From contig NZ_JACHXU010000014.1 in the NCBI RefSeq assembly GCF_014192335.1, positions 62,001-126,000 of the forward strand: DNA of 64,000 nucleotides, in the 5' to 3' direction. A program made the translations under genes and the position numbers. The DNA comes from Aporhodopirellula rubra (lineage in GTDB: Bacteria; Planctomycetota; Planctomycetia; Pirellulales; Pirellulaceae). The notes below the pieces were generated by a model. That model was given only the letters and a program-made list of their open reading frames with translations. It was not told the DNA's origin and did no database searches. This document shows, in pieces, positions 8,915 to 18,235 of the stretch. How positions within the stretch are numbered: the stretch's first letter is position 1; every line of letters begins with the position of its first letter.

Positions 8915-10246
8915 CTAAGCGGACAAAAATTCATTCCATCGTCGCAGGCTGTATTCGTACGTGTTCATCACGGTGTTCCACACTGCAATGTTGCTAAATC
9001 GTTTGGTGTAGGAGCCTCCATCGCGAACGCGCCCCTTCGCGACAACGCGTTTCCCGCTGGTACCCAACAGGTCCGTCGCCGCTGGCTTGCCGAGGTACCA
9101 ATATTCCCACTCGGCGTCGGTGAGTTCCTCGCGCGATCGCTCGGGGTTAGAAATGTAATACCCTTGTCGTGCGATGAATGCGCCCGGCCAACCTGACAAC
9201 CACCAATTCATGTATTCGTAGGCGGCATCCTTTACAATTCCGGTGGTCGCAGAGGACAGACACATCACGCCGTGCCAAGCCCGGTATCCTTCCTTGGGCG
9301 AGGCGTAGATGCACGGGATGCCGTTGGCATTGAGTTCATAGACTGCGGGTGAGAACATGCTTTCGATGACAGATTCACCTCGTTTCATCAATTGGACCGA
9401 CGCCGGCACGCTGCTCCATACGCCACGGAAATGCCCGTCCCGCCGATACTTTACCAATATCGAAAACATGTCATCGAGTTCGCGCCGCGTCAGATTGCCA
9501 ATATCTCCGAACTGCATCAGCCCTTTCGCTTGCAACGCCAACGCGAGATCGAAGAGTCCGATCGTGGGCTCGTTGACGATCGCAACCTTGCCTGCCCATC
9601 TCTCATCGAGCAACCACGCCCAACTTTCCGTTTCGTAGGGCACGCCCTTGGGAACGACGGTCGGGTCGTACCCAAATGAATCGACATTGTGCACGTAGGG
9701 TAGGAAGCTGACGTCCTTTGATTGCTGCGTCCCCAGCTTGCCATCGGGTTGAACGTATAAAATAGTGTTCGGTGCGTCTCCCGCACCCATCTTCGCCGTT
9801 GGCGTTAACCGTCCCGTTTTGGTCAACGCATTGATTTCATCCCAATACCGAATTCGATTTATATCGATCGACTGGATCGCGTTGGCTTGCCAGAGCACTC
9901 GAATGCTGTTGGACCACTGCTCATAGAGGTCAAATGATTCGGGATGAGTGGACGCTCGGTGTAACACTTCCGCACTCCCGCCGGGGGAAAAAACGAGGCG
10001 GATTCCCAACTCCTTTTCGGCGCGGCGACGAATCTCTTCTTGAAGCGTGACGTGTGTCCCTAAGACGTGTACAACGGTGCGCCGTTTGACATGAATGACC
10101 GGGCCACTGCTACCGTCCGCTATGCTGTTATCATTGGTATCGCTAACACTATCCGACCCGTCGGGGGCTTCGGCATACGCTCCGGTGCAGATACTCGCAC
10201 CTAGTGCAGCGGCACCTGAGATGCATTGGCGTCGGTTGAGTATCAT
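8915..10246 (-). CDS. Tat-exported extracellular solute-binding protein, PotD-like
   Basis: 443 residues with a twin-arginine signal peptide (MILNRRQCISGAAALGASI), so it is probably exported folded. The mature part resembles family 1 / spermidine-putrescine type binding proteins: RRRAEKELGIRLVFSPGGSA near the start, LPYVHNVDSFGYDPTVVPKG in the middle, and MNWWLSGWPGAFIARQGYY towards the end. Such proteins deliver small solutes such as polyamines to an ABC importer. No permease or ATPase gene is nearby, so the partner is elsewhere or absent. The ligand cannot be read from sequence. No Shine-Dalgarno site stands out. Confidence 0.75.
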   Translation of the reverse strand: MILNRRQCISGAAALGASICTGAYAEAPDGSDSVSDTNDNSIADGSSGPVIHVKRRTVVHVLGTHVTLQEEIRRRAEKELGIRLVFSPGGSAEVLHRASTHPESFDLYEQWSNSIRVLWQANAIQSIDINRIRYWDEINALTKTGRLTPTAKMGAGDAPNTILYVQPDGKLGTQQSKDVSFLPYVHNVDSFGYDPTVVPKGVPYETESWAWLLDERWAGKVAIVNEPTIGLFDLALALQAKGLMQFGDIGNLTRRELDDMFSILVKYRRDGHFRGVWSSVPASVQLMKRGESVIESMFSPAVYELNANGIPCIYASPKEGYRAWHGVMCLSSATTGIVKDAAYEYMNWWLSGWPGAFIARQGYYISNPERSREELTDAEWEYWYLGKPAATDLLGTSGKRVVAKGRVRDGGSYTKRFSNIAVWNTVMNTYEYSLRRWNEFLSA

Positions 10247-10499
10247 GAGGGCGGCTTTCTAACGCAACGAGATGAACGCTGGGTGAGACATCGCGGGTTG
10301 AAAAAATGGATGGTAGCGTTGTAGGTATACGACCACTATTGGAAAACTGAGCGTCCAAGACGTGCACACTTGTTCGCTGCTGTGTGTGTGCAACTCCCGA
10401 TCAATAGGTGAGCCAGGTTAAGAATGCATCTATTTTGGATTGAAAGACAAGTGGGGTTCGCCGCTTTCGGTTCCTGAAACCGATTGCAGACGAAAAAAA
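10247..10499. other. Upstream region of the solute-binding protein gene
   Basis: Non-coding stretch between the solute-binding protein start and the terminator of the gene behind it. It must hold the minus-strand promoter of the solute-binding protein gene, but no clear promoter element or small gene is recognised. Confidence 0.4.
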
Positions 10500-10531
10500 G
10501 CGGTGCATGAGGGGAATCCCTCATGCACCGC
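10493..10531 (-). terminator. Strong intrinsic terminator of the hotdog-methyltransferase gene
   Basis: A perfect 14-base stem (10500-10513 against 10518-10531) with a four-base loop. Read on the minus strand it is followed at once by seven T residues (the A-run at 10493-10499). It lies 28 bases after the stop of the minus-strand gene at 10560. This is a textbook Rho-independent terminator and the best one in the window. Confidence 0.93.
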
Positions 10532-10559
10532 AACGTTTACGTTCAAACTGTTAATTGTC

Positions 10560-11960
10560 TTAACAATGGCTCGCGCTGACGCGTGGACGGCTTACCGCAA
10601 ATTGATACGTTGAAAACGCGCGGTCCGATACGTCCAGGTGCTCACCGGCGGTGAGCGAGTCGGAATCGGCGAACCCGCACGTCTTCATGAACTCGGTCGG
10701 CGAATCGCAACCGAAAATGAACTGTTCACCCAACTCGTCCATCCCTTCGACGAATTTCAGGATCTCGGCATGCTCGGAAGTCCCGTCGACAACGCTGCGT
10801 GTCACTATGTCGCACCATAGGCGGCTGTCCGCATGTTGGCACAGGCTAGCTGCCATGGTCAGGATTTCACGGTTTTCTTCTTCGGTGAAATACATTGAAC
10901 ATCCTTCATAGACAACCGCCGTCGGAACAGTCGGATCGAAGTCCGGATGTTCGAGCAAGAGTCGCGAGATGTCGTCGGTTTTGAAATCCGCGGCGATCAT
11001 GCGACGGCTCACCATCGGTCGGTCTGTCATTTGAGAGATGACGCGCGTCCGCTCTTCGAGCATTTCCGGAAGATCCAGTTCGAAGAACGTCGGCTGTCCC
11101 AAGGTGTCGAACAACCGGAACGGACGCATGTCCAGCCCCGCGCCGAGAATCACAACTTGTTTCAAACCGGGAACGCTTTCGAGGGTTTGGTCGATGTGCC
11201 GGGTTCTCGCCTTGACCATGTTTTGCAACTGGGGCAAGACACCCTTTAAGCGATTGGCGAGCAGCGCGCCGTGAGGTCCGGCGGCTTGGCGTTCGTGCCC
11301 CACGTCCACTCGAATGCCTCGGTCGTCGAACGATGCCCGCAGGCCTGCGATCATACGAGCCGATGCTTTCAGTTTGTGCGCGAACAACGGACTGATTCGT
11401 GGCTGTTGCTTGGTCGGCAACAACTGAATTGAAGGTTGAGCGAAGTATTTCATCTCCGCCTCAGCGACAACTTCGTCATTTGAGGTGAACTTCACGGTCA
11501 ACGTGACAAGGACACGTTTGCCAGCGAAGTAACGCTGTCGCACTGTTTGGGCGAGATCGTCGGGAACGACGCAGGTCGCCTTGAGATGCCCCGTGCTAGG
11601 GCTTCGATACTTAACATCCATGGCTGCGAGCCACAGTGATGCTGAGTTCTCTTCTTTGCAACGATGAACACCCGCGAGCGGAATACCGCGTAGGAGCGTT
11701 GCTAAAGCTAGGCCGCCGGTATAATCGGCAGAAAGCGAAATAAGCGCAGCTTGATGAGTACCGTGTTGATTGGTAGACGCGAAACATAGCGGAAGTTCGG
11801 AAACACAGATACCTTCCTCAACCTCCGTAACACGCCAGTCCACCGACTTAAGCACTGGAATTGCATCATGCAGCAGCCTCGTCATTAGTTCGGGATTGAC
11901 CCGATTGCAATAATCTTCTTCCCATGAAACCAACTGACCTTCGAATTGTGACGCTACCAT
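10560..11960 (-). CDS. Fusion of a hotdog thioesterase-like domain and an LCM-family SAM methyltransferase
   Basis: About 466 residues from the ATG at 11960, which has GGGG six to seven bases upstream; a TTG at 11972 is an alternative. Residues 1-165 look like a DUF4442/PaaI-type hotdog fold (FASTNQHGTHQAALISLSAD with the usual glycine-rich turn, then the strand-rich VKYRSPSTGHLKATC). Residues from about 185 match the leucine carboxyl methyltransferase family of putative SAM-dependent methyltransferases: RTRHIDQTLESVPGLK, then VVILGAGLDMRPFRL (SAM-binding loop), FFELDLPEML and TAVVYEGCSMYFTEEE. The enzyme parts are usually separate proteins. A joint action on an acyl or carboxylate compound is a guess. 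It ends in a strong terminator and is divergent from the large hybrid kinase. Confidence 0.82.
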   Translation of the reverse strand: MVASQFEGQLVSWEEDYCNRVNPELMTRLLHDAIPVLKSVDWRVTEVEEGICVSELPLCFASTNQHGTHQAALISLSADYTGGLALATLLRGIPLAGVHRCKEENSASLWLAAMDVKYRSPSTGHLKATCVVPDDLAQTVRQRYFAGKRVLVTLTVKFTSNDEVVAEAEMKYFAQPSIQLLPTKQQPRISPLFAHKLKASARMIAGLRASFDDRGIRVDVGHERQAAGPHGALLANRLKGVLPQLQNMVKARTRHIDQTLESVPGLKQVVILGAGLDMRPFRLFDTLGQPTFFELDLPEMLEERTRVISQMTDRPMVSRRMIAADFKTDDISRLLLEHPDFDPTVPTAVVYEGCSMYFTEEENREILTMAASLCQHADSRLWCDIVTRSVVDGTSEHAEILKFVEGMDELGEQFIFGCDSPTEFMKTCGFADSDSLTAGEHLDVSDRAFSTYQFAVSRPRVSASHC

Positions 11961-12031
11961 GGCTTGCCCCAAAAAGTAAACGTAAGAATAGAAACCGAAA
12001 CAGACCGTGTTTCTAAGGAGGAGCGGAGGAG

Positions 12032-12145
12032 ATGAAAAGAAAAAAACACCAAGGTCAATGTTTTTCTTCCTGTAAATCCGCGCAAAGTTTGGGTCAGGTA
12101 ACTTACAGCGACCTACTATTTGCCGGACGCCTATTTGCCGCCTAG
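12032..12145 (+). CDS. Candidate 37-residue small protein
   Basis: An ATG at 12032 sits directly behind an unusually good ribosome-binding stretch (AAGGAGGAGCGGAGGAG). The frame runs 37 codons to TAG at 12143. The peptide starts very basic (MKRKKHQGQ), has two Cys in CFSSC and ends LLFAGRLFAA, partly because of a ten-base direct repeat in the DNA. It lies about 120 bases ahead of the large hybrid kinase on the same strand. It could be a leader peptide or a chance frame beside a purine-rich tract, and no family is recognised. Confidence 0.3.
   Translation: MKRKKHQGQCFSSCKSAQSLGQVTYSDLLFAGRLFAA
12116..12140. repeat. Tandem ten-base direct repeat in a promoter region
   Basis: CTATTTGCCG occurs at 12116-12125 and again at 12131-12140, a 15-base period, in the region between the divergent methyltransferase-fusion and hybrid-kinase genes. 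Such spacing could serve a DNA-binding protein, but it may be coincidental; it also lies inside the candidate small reading frame. Confidence 0.4.
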
Positions 12146-12265
12146 TTTGTGGTGGGTATGTCCATCACTTACCTTGCGTTTCGGTCTGCCCCCCCGAAAC
12201 GCAACGGTCAATTCACAAGCCGTTGAAACAGTGACGTGTTTTAGCTGCGTATCCATAAGGGCATA

Positions 12266-15200
12266 TTGTTGAAACCTCCCATTCCACCTGTCGACGAACC
12301 GAGTAGCGATGATCGCTATCGAGTTCTGAGAGAGCTTTCCGATGCGTCGATAGTGTCATGCTATCTCGCGGAAGATCAGCTCTCGCGTGCACGTGTTATC
12401 TTGCGAGAGGTGCCCAAGAGCTTCTTCCATCACGGCGGACTTGCACGTTTTGAGAATGAAGCTCGGCAGACATCGAGCATTCGATGCGAATCTTATTCGA
12501 GTCCGCTCGAGTATGAGGTGCGAGACGAGACTCTCCGCGTCGTCTACGCGTATATCGAGGGAGAATCGCTCGGGCAGCGATTCCGAACCAAGCCTTTTGA
12601 GCCGCAGCAAGTAATGCTGCTTGCGCAAGATTTGCTCAATGCGATGGGCCATGTCCATGAGTTGGGATGCATTCAAAAGGATATTCGACCGTCGAACATC
12701 ATCATGCAACCCGATGGTCGAGCGGTTTTATGCGGCTATGTCCCGCTGTGGTGTCCCGACGTCTTCGGCAGTGATACGCGATTGGGACGTGAGTGCGCCT
12801 CATATACTTCGCCGGAATTGTCCGGAATTATCGATCACGACATTGGAGAAGCATCCGACATCTATTCCGTCGGGTATGTGCTGCACGCAGCCATCACGGG
12901 CCAACCGGCGTTTGATGGTGAAATCAGTGAAATCCTCTATCAACACATGACAGCGGACCCCGACTTCAGTCAATATCCACAGGATATGCCCGAGGTCGTG
13001 ATCCGATTCATCGAGAAGTTGATTCGCAAAGAACCACGTGAACGTTATCAGTCGGTCCGAGCTGCTCAGTACGACGTACAGCAGATTTTGGAGTTTTTGA
13101 GCAGCGGTGCTGATTCGCACGGCTTCGTGATCGGAAGTGCCGATCATCGAACCGAATTGACGGATCCCGCATTCGTCGGCCGTGACGATCAACTCGTGGT
13201 TCTCGAAAATGGTCTCGACAACACGTTGTCCGGATCCTCGTGTAAGGTCTTGTTGCGGAGTGAATCCGGCATGGGCAAGACGCGATTGCTGAGCGAGATT
13301 TCGCGTGTAGCAGCTCGAAAAGGATTCTTGCTTCTCAACGGCCGATCGTCACAACACGCCGCGCAGCAGCCCAACGCACCGTGGCTGCAGATGATCGACC
13401 AATTGTCCAAGATGATTGCGACCGATGAGCAATTGCGCGCCCAAACCGCGACACGAATGGAGGCGTATCGAGAGGAAGTCACGACGGCGATGCCGGAACT
13501 GGCTAAAACACTCGGTTGGTCGCGTGTTCAGCTTTCGGGCCCCGAGGAACTCGGTCAAAAACGGGTCATTATGGCCTTCCGAACGCTCATCACGGGACTA
13601 GGGACGCCCGAGCGTAGCGTGATGGTGACGCTCGATGATTGTCAGTGGATTGATGATCAATCGATGCGAGTGTTGTCCGGAATCTGTGAAACGGATGTGA
13701 AGTATCTGTTTCTGTTCGCGGTCGCGCGTCCCAATGGAAACAGCGCTTCTCTTGAGCTAAACGATCTCACAGCGTCGACAGCGTTGTCGCTCGATCCGTT
13801 AACCAATCAAGCGGTCAAACAACTCGCTGAGTCGATGGGCGGGCAATTGCCACAGCGTGCGATCAACGTTGTCACCAAGTACGCCGAAGGCAGCCCCTTC
13901 ATGGCATCTGCGGTGCTGCGCGGAATGGTCGAGTCCAAGATTCTAATCGTGAAGGGTAATACTTGGGTAATCGACGATGAGAAATTGTCGAGCTTCCAAG
14001 CCGCGGACGATGCGAGCGAGATTCTCGTTAGCCGGTTGTCGCAACTGCCCCAAGAGGCACGAACCCTGTTGTCCGCTGCGGCGGTGATCGGAAAAGACTT
14101 CAGCCTCGATGCGGCGGCGGATCTCGCAGGCATAAGCATGGCGGAGGCACAATCCGCGATCAAGCCCGTCCGGCATCATCGGTTGGTTTGGAGTCGTCCT
14201 AACAACGTCGTTTCCTTCGTTCACGACAAAATTCGCGAAGCCGTCTTGAGCGGCTTGTCCAAATCAGCGATTGAGTCGATGCACGGCCAAATTGGTCGCT
14301 ACCTGGAAGCCAACTCGCCGCATCGATATTTTGAATTGGCGTACCATTTCGATGCCGCTCAAATGCACGAGCAGGCGTTGCCCTATGCGTTGAAAGCGGC
14401 CGAAGCGGCTCGCAAGAGTTTCTCGCACGAGAGCGCCGAAACGCAGCTCCGAATCGCCGAACGCGCACTGGAATATGCTGACCGTGAGACGCGTCATCAT
14501 ATCCAGATGATGATGGCGGATGTCCTTATTCTGCAGGGCCAGTACGACAAGACGGACGTGTGGCTCGATCGCGCGTCACATACCGCCACCAGCGACACAG
14601 CGAACGCAAAGGTTGCATTGAAACGCGGCGAACTGTCGTTTAAACGCGGTAACAAAGATCAGGCGGTGACGTATTTCGAGGCCGCTCTCACGCAACTCGG
14701 CCAACCCGTCTGTAACTCTCGCGGTCAGCTCTGGTGCAATTTGGGGCTTGAAGTTGTCCGTCAAGTTCGAAATTCAATGTTCCCTGGTCGGTGTGGACGC
14801 AACGTCGATGCGCCAACAGACGCTGAAAAGATGACGTTGTCGTTGTATAGCCAAATCGCACACGCGTATTGGTATACTCGCGACAAGTACTACACCTTGT
14901 GGGCACATTTGCGTGGAATGAATCGGTCGGAACAGTACACGCCTAACCGCTATGTCGCGCAATCCTATTCCGAGCACGCTCCGGTGATGACGCTGCTGCG
15001 GTGGGAACGACGGGGCGTCGAGTACGCAAAACGTTCACTCGAGCTTCGCAAATCACTCGATGATGTTTGGGGACAAGGACAATCGCGAAACTTCCTTAGT
15101 ATTCTGCTGTATTCGTTTTCTCGATTCGACGAATGTGTGGAACAGGCTCGTCAAGCGGTCGATACGCTCGAGCGTACGGGTGATTACTGGGAAGTGCACA

Positions 15201-18200
15201 TCGCTCGCTATCAGTTGGCCGCGTCGCACTACCGGTTGGGCAATTTAGGTGAAGCCGTACGGCTCGCGAGAATCAATTATCACTCCGCCGTCGAACGAGG
15301 TGATTTTCAAGCGACCGGGAACATCATTGATGTGTGGGCGCGCGCCGCGATGGGTGACATCCCGCATGACGTGATTCAAACCGAGATGGAACGAGATGTC
15401 TTCGACCCTCAACGCAGTTGCGAGGTTCTGCTCGCCAAGGGGGTTCGCGAGTTCTATCAAGAACGATATGCCAACGCGGTAGAACTTTTCCAGCGCGCGA
15501 TCTACACTGCCGAAGACGCTAGTGTGGAAAACACCTACATCAGCCCGTGCTACGCGTGGTTGTGTTCGGCCACACGCAAATTGTTTGAGACGAAACCCTG
15601 CCGAACCCGCAAAACTCGTCGAGATAGCGTTCGTGGGCTGCTTCGCGCCTGTAAGAAAGCCGTTGCGATCGGGACCCGATATACCAATGAACTCCCTCAC
15701 GCACTGCGAGAACTCGGTGCGGCGTATGCGATTGCGGAGAAGTACAAACTCGCTCAAACCTATCTTCGCCGAAGCGTCGATGAAGCCAAGCGGCAAGGTG
15801 CGATCGTCGAACATGCGATGTCGATCGTCCATCACGCCGAGTTGTGCAAGGAACTCGGGTGGCCCTACGACGAGGAAGAATACAAGGACGCACAAGGAAT
15901 ACTTGCCGGGACTCGGCAAACCGGTGAGGTCGTTAACGAGCAAGGCTCGCTTTCGCTGCTCGATCGATTTGATTCGTTGCTCGCGTCGGGGCGGCGCATC
16001 GCCACTACCGTGGTTCCCGAGGAAATTCATTCCGAAGTTTGCAAGGCTGCCAAACGAATCCTTCGCGGCGAGAACGTGTTCATCGTTCTCGAAGGCGAAT
16101 CAGAGGGAGAGTCGGTCACCGTCCCTCAGGGCCAACTCTTTGACGTTGCACTCGTTGATGAAGCGCGTCGGACGCGTTCGACCGTGGTTCAAGACGTCGA
16201 GAACATCACTCAGCGAGGCGTCACCTCGGTCCGTGAAGGCACGTTCCTGTGCAGCCCCATTGAAATCGGTGGCAAAACGGTCGCGTACTTGTATTTGACC
16301 AATCAACGTTTCTCTGGGTTGTTCGACGACGATGAAGTTCGAATCGCGGATTATCTGACGTCGGCCGCGGGGGCCGCGTTAGAGAAAGCGGACAGCTTCC
16401 AAAAGCTGCAAGACCTCAACCAAACACTCGAAGCTCGAATCTTGGAACGCACGATGACCGTCGTGCAGCGGTCACAAGAACTCGAGAAGACGGCGAGTCA
16501 ATTGCAGATGACCAAGGAGAAACTCGAGACCGCCAAAGAAGCCGCCGAGGCTGCGAACGCAACCAAGAGCGAATTCCTGGCGCGGATGAGTCACGAAATT
16601 CGTACGCCAATTACAGGAATCTTGGGATTCACGGAGTTGTTGCTGCGTGGTGTCGTCAACAATGAACAAAGCCGTACGTCACACCTGCAAACGATCCACT
16701 CTAACGGCACGCACCTGCTGAACCTGCTCAACGACATTCTCGACATCTCGAAAATCGAAGCCGATAAGATCGTTCCTGAATGCGTTCCGTGTAGCCCAAC
16801 ACATTTGATCGGCGAAGTCGTCACGTCGTTGCAAGCGAAGGCGTTTCAAAAGAACATCGGTTTGCAAATCCAAATGGACGCTCCGATGCCTTCGGCGATT
16901 CTGAGCGATCCGACGCGGTTCCGCCAAATCGTCAGCAACTTGGTTAGTAATGCGATCAAGTTCACCGATGAAGGTGGCGTGACAGTTCAGCTCGATACCC
17001 AAGGTTCACCTGCCTCGCCGACTCATCTCATTGTTTCGGTGAATGACACCGGTACCGGGATGACACCGAGTCAGCTGCAGAAGATTTTTGATCCATTCAC
17101 ACAAGCCGACACGTCGACGACGCGGAAGTACGGTGGTACCGGACTCGGGTTGTCGATTAGTAAACGACTCGCAGACGCTCTCGGCGGTTCGTTGACGGTT
17201 TGGAGTGAGTTGGAGGTCGGAACGAACTTCAGTTTCGTGTTACCGCTCTCAGTCCCTGACGATGTCGAGATGCTCAGCCCCGGTGATGCGATGATTCGTG
17301 CCGAGGGCGGCCAGGTCAAAGAGTTTTCGCGAGTGGTCCTACCCGCGACGCGTGTGCTCGTGGTGGACGATGGCGAAACGAACCGAAACCTGATCACGCT
17401 GCTACTGGAAGATTCCGGCGGTGTTGTGTTCACGGCCACCAACGGTGAAGACGCAATCCGTCAATTGATCAGCAATCAACTGGACGTTGATCTGGTCCTG
17501 ATGGACATGCAAATGCCAGTCATGGACGGATACACCGCGACAAGCCAGCTCCGAGCAGTCGGATTTTCGAAGCCGATCATCGCGATCACCGCTAATGCGA
17601 TGCACGGTGACGAAGCCCGCTGTCGTGCCGCAGGCTGCAGTGGGTACCTGACCAAGCCGATTGATTTGAACGCGCTGTTGCACGTAGTCTACGACGCATC
17701 GGAATTCGACGAAACGATGATTGAAGATCTGAATGAGCTACCATTCGAATCTGATGTCGAAACGAATGACACGTCGGATCCGAGCACTGATACACTTCCG
17801 ATTGATGAAAACGGCCCTAAGAAACGCCGATGGATCGACGGTGAACCTGTGTTGCCGAACGATTGGTTGCGAAGCTTTGCGTGTGAGTTTGTTGACCGCG
17901 TTGCGGACAAGTTGCCATCAATCCTCGATGCGAACGATGCCGGCGATCTGGATGAAGTTGCTCGCAACCTGCACTGGATCAAGGGCACCGGCGGCTCGGT
18001 AGGTCTGAACCCTCTTTCCGAACTCGCGTCGGACGGTGAAGCGGCGATCGCGTCGTCGGATGTTGACCAAATCTATGAAACACTTCGAGAGATGCAGCAA
18101 TTCCTCATACGGGCGCAGGAAGAACAAGCCAGTTCGTCAACACCCATCGTCGATGACGTGATTGATGGACTCGGCCAAAGTAAGGGCGGTGTCGCAAGGA

Positions 18201-18235
18201 GAACACAGATGGACGATCGGACGGTCCATCATTAA
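12266..18235 (+). CDS. Giant hybrid signalling protein: pseudokinase, NTPase, helical repeats, GAF, histidine kinase, receiver, HPt
   Basis: 1989 residues from a TTG with AAGGG seven bases upstream. Residues about 18-277 have a Ser/Thr kinase fold but lack key residues: no glycine loop, Arg in place of the ATP-anchoring Lys (RVILREV), QKDIRPSN in the catalytic loop, and no Asp where DFG should be (VLCGYVP). An AAA/STAND-like ATPase follows, with Walker A SESGMGKT near residue 332 and Walker B VTLDDCQWIDD near 452. About 500 residues of TPR-like helices come next, then a GAF domain (about 1230-1375) and a coiled coil. The kinase core has HisKA with His1443 (MSHEIRTPITGI), an N-box near 1556 and a G-box GGTGLGLSISK. 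A receiver with Asp1747 (LMDMQMPVMDG) and an HPt domain with His1903 (LHWIKGTGG) complete it. The layout matches the known kinase-ATPase-histidine kinase fusions, probably cytosolic with an intramolecular phosphorelay. The input and final receiver are unknown. Confidence 0.93.
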   Translation: MLKPPIPPVDEPSSDDRYRVLRELSDASIVSCYLAEDQLSRARVILREVPKSFFHHGGLARFENEARQTSSIRCESYSSPLEYEVRDETLRVVYAYIEGESLGQRFRTKPFEPQQVMLLAQDLLNAMGHVHELGCIQKDIRPSNIIMQPDGRAVLCGYVPLWCPDVFGSDTRLGRECASYTSPELSGIIDHDIGEASDIYSVGYVLHAAITGQPAFDGEISEILYQHMTADPDFSQYPQDMPEVVIRFIEKLIRKEPRERYQSVRAAQYDVQQILEFLSSGADSHGFVIGSADHRTELTDPAFVGRDDQLVVLENGLDNTLSGSSCKVLLRSESGMGKTRLLSEISRVAARKGFLLLNGRSSQHAAQQPNAPWLQMIDQLSKMIATDEQLRAQTATRMEAYREEVTTAMPELAKTLGWSRVQLSGPEELGQKRVIMAFRTLITGLGTPERSVMVTLDDCQWIDDQSMRVLSGICETDVKYLFLFAVARPNGNSASLELNDLTASTALSLDPLTNQAVKQLAESMGGQLPQRAINVVTKYAEGSPFMASAVLRGMVESKILIVKGNTWVIDDEKLSSFQAADDASEILVSRLSQLPQEARTLLSAAAVIGKDFSLDAAADLAGISMAEAQSAIKPVRHHRLVWSRPNNVVSFVHDKIREAVLSGLSKSAIESMHGQIGRYLEANSPHRYFELAYHFDAAQMHEQALPYALKAAEAARKSFSHESAETQLRIAERALEYADRETRHHIQMMMADVLILQGQYDKTDVWLDRASHTATSDTANAKVALKRGELSFKRGNKDQAVTYFEAALTQLGQPVCNSRGQLWCNLGLEVVRQVRNSMFPGRCGRNVDAPTDAEKMTLSLYSQIAHAYWYTRDKYYTLWAHLRGMNRSEQYTPNRYVAQSYSEHAPVMTLLRWERRGVEYAKRSLELRKSLDDVWGQGQSRNFLSILLYSFSRFDECVEQARQAVDTLERTGDYWEVHIARYQLAASHYRLGNLGEAVRLARINYHSAVERGDFQATGNIIDVWARAAMGDIPHDVIQTEMERDVFDPQRSCEVLLAKGVREFYQERYANAVELFQRAIYTAEDASVENTYISPCYAWLCSATRKLFETKPCRTRKTRRDSVRGLLRACKKAVAIGTRYTNELPHALRELGAAYAIAEKYKLAQTYLRRSVDEAKRQGAIVEHAMSIVHHAELCKELGWPYDEEEYKDAQGILAGTRQTGEVVNEQGSLSLLDRFDSLLASGRRIATTVVPEEIHSEVCKAAKRILRGENVFIVLEGESEGESVTVPQGQLFDVALVDEARRTRSTVVQDVENITQRGVTSVREGTFLCSPIEIGGKTVAYLYLTNQRFSGLFDDDEVRIADYLTSAAGAALEKADSFQKLQDLNQTLEARILERTMTVVQRSQELEKTASQLQMTKEKLETAKEAAEAANATKSEFLARMSHEIRTPITGILGFTELLLRGVVNNEQSRTSHLQTIHSNGTHLLNLLNDILDISKIEADKIVPECVPCSPTHLIGEVVTSLQAKAFQKNIGLQIQMDAPMPSAILSDPTRFRQIVSNLVSNAIKFTDEGGVTVQLDTQGSPASPTHLIVSVNDTGTGMTPSQLQKIFDPFTQADTSTTRKYGGTGLGLSISKRLADALGGSLTVWSELEVGTNFSFVLPLSVPDDVEMLSPGDAMIRAEGGQVKEFSRVVLPATRVLVVDDGETNRNLITLLLEDSGGVVFTATNGEDAIRQLISNQLDVDLVLMDMQMPVMDGYTATSQLRAVGFSKPIIAITANAMHGDEARCRAAGCSGYLTKPIDLNALLHVVYDASEFDETMIEDLNELPFESDVETNDTSDPSTDTLPIDENGPKKRRWIDGEPVLPNDWLRSFACEFVDRVADKLPSILDANDAGDLDEVARNLHWIKGTGGSVGLNPLSELASDGEAAIASSDVDQIYETLREMQQFLIRAQEEQASSSTPIVDDVIDGLGQSKGGVARRTQMDDRTVHH

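Noticed and set aside
12266-13100. Calling the front of the hybrid protein an active Ser/Thr kinase
   Set aside because: The ATP-anchoring Lys, glycine loop and DFG Asp are not found, so only the fold is claimed.
15245-16298. Long frames on both strands (about 260 codons each) inside the hybrid kinase
   Set aside because: They overlap the helical-repeat and GAF region of a continuous 1989-codon gene and show no domain or start signal of their own.
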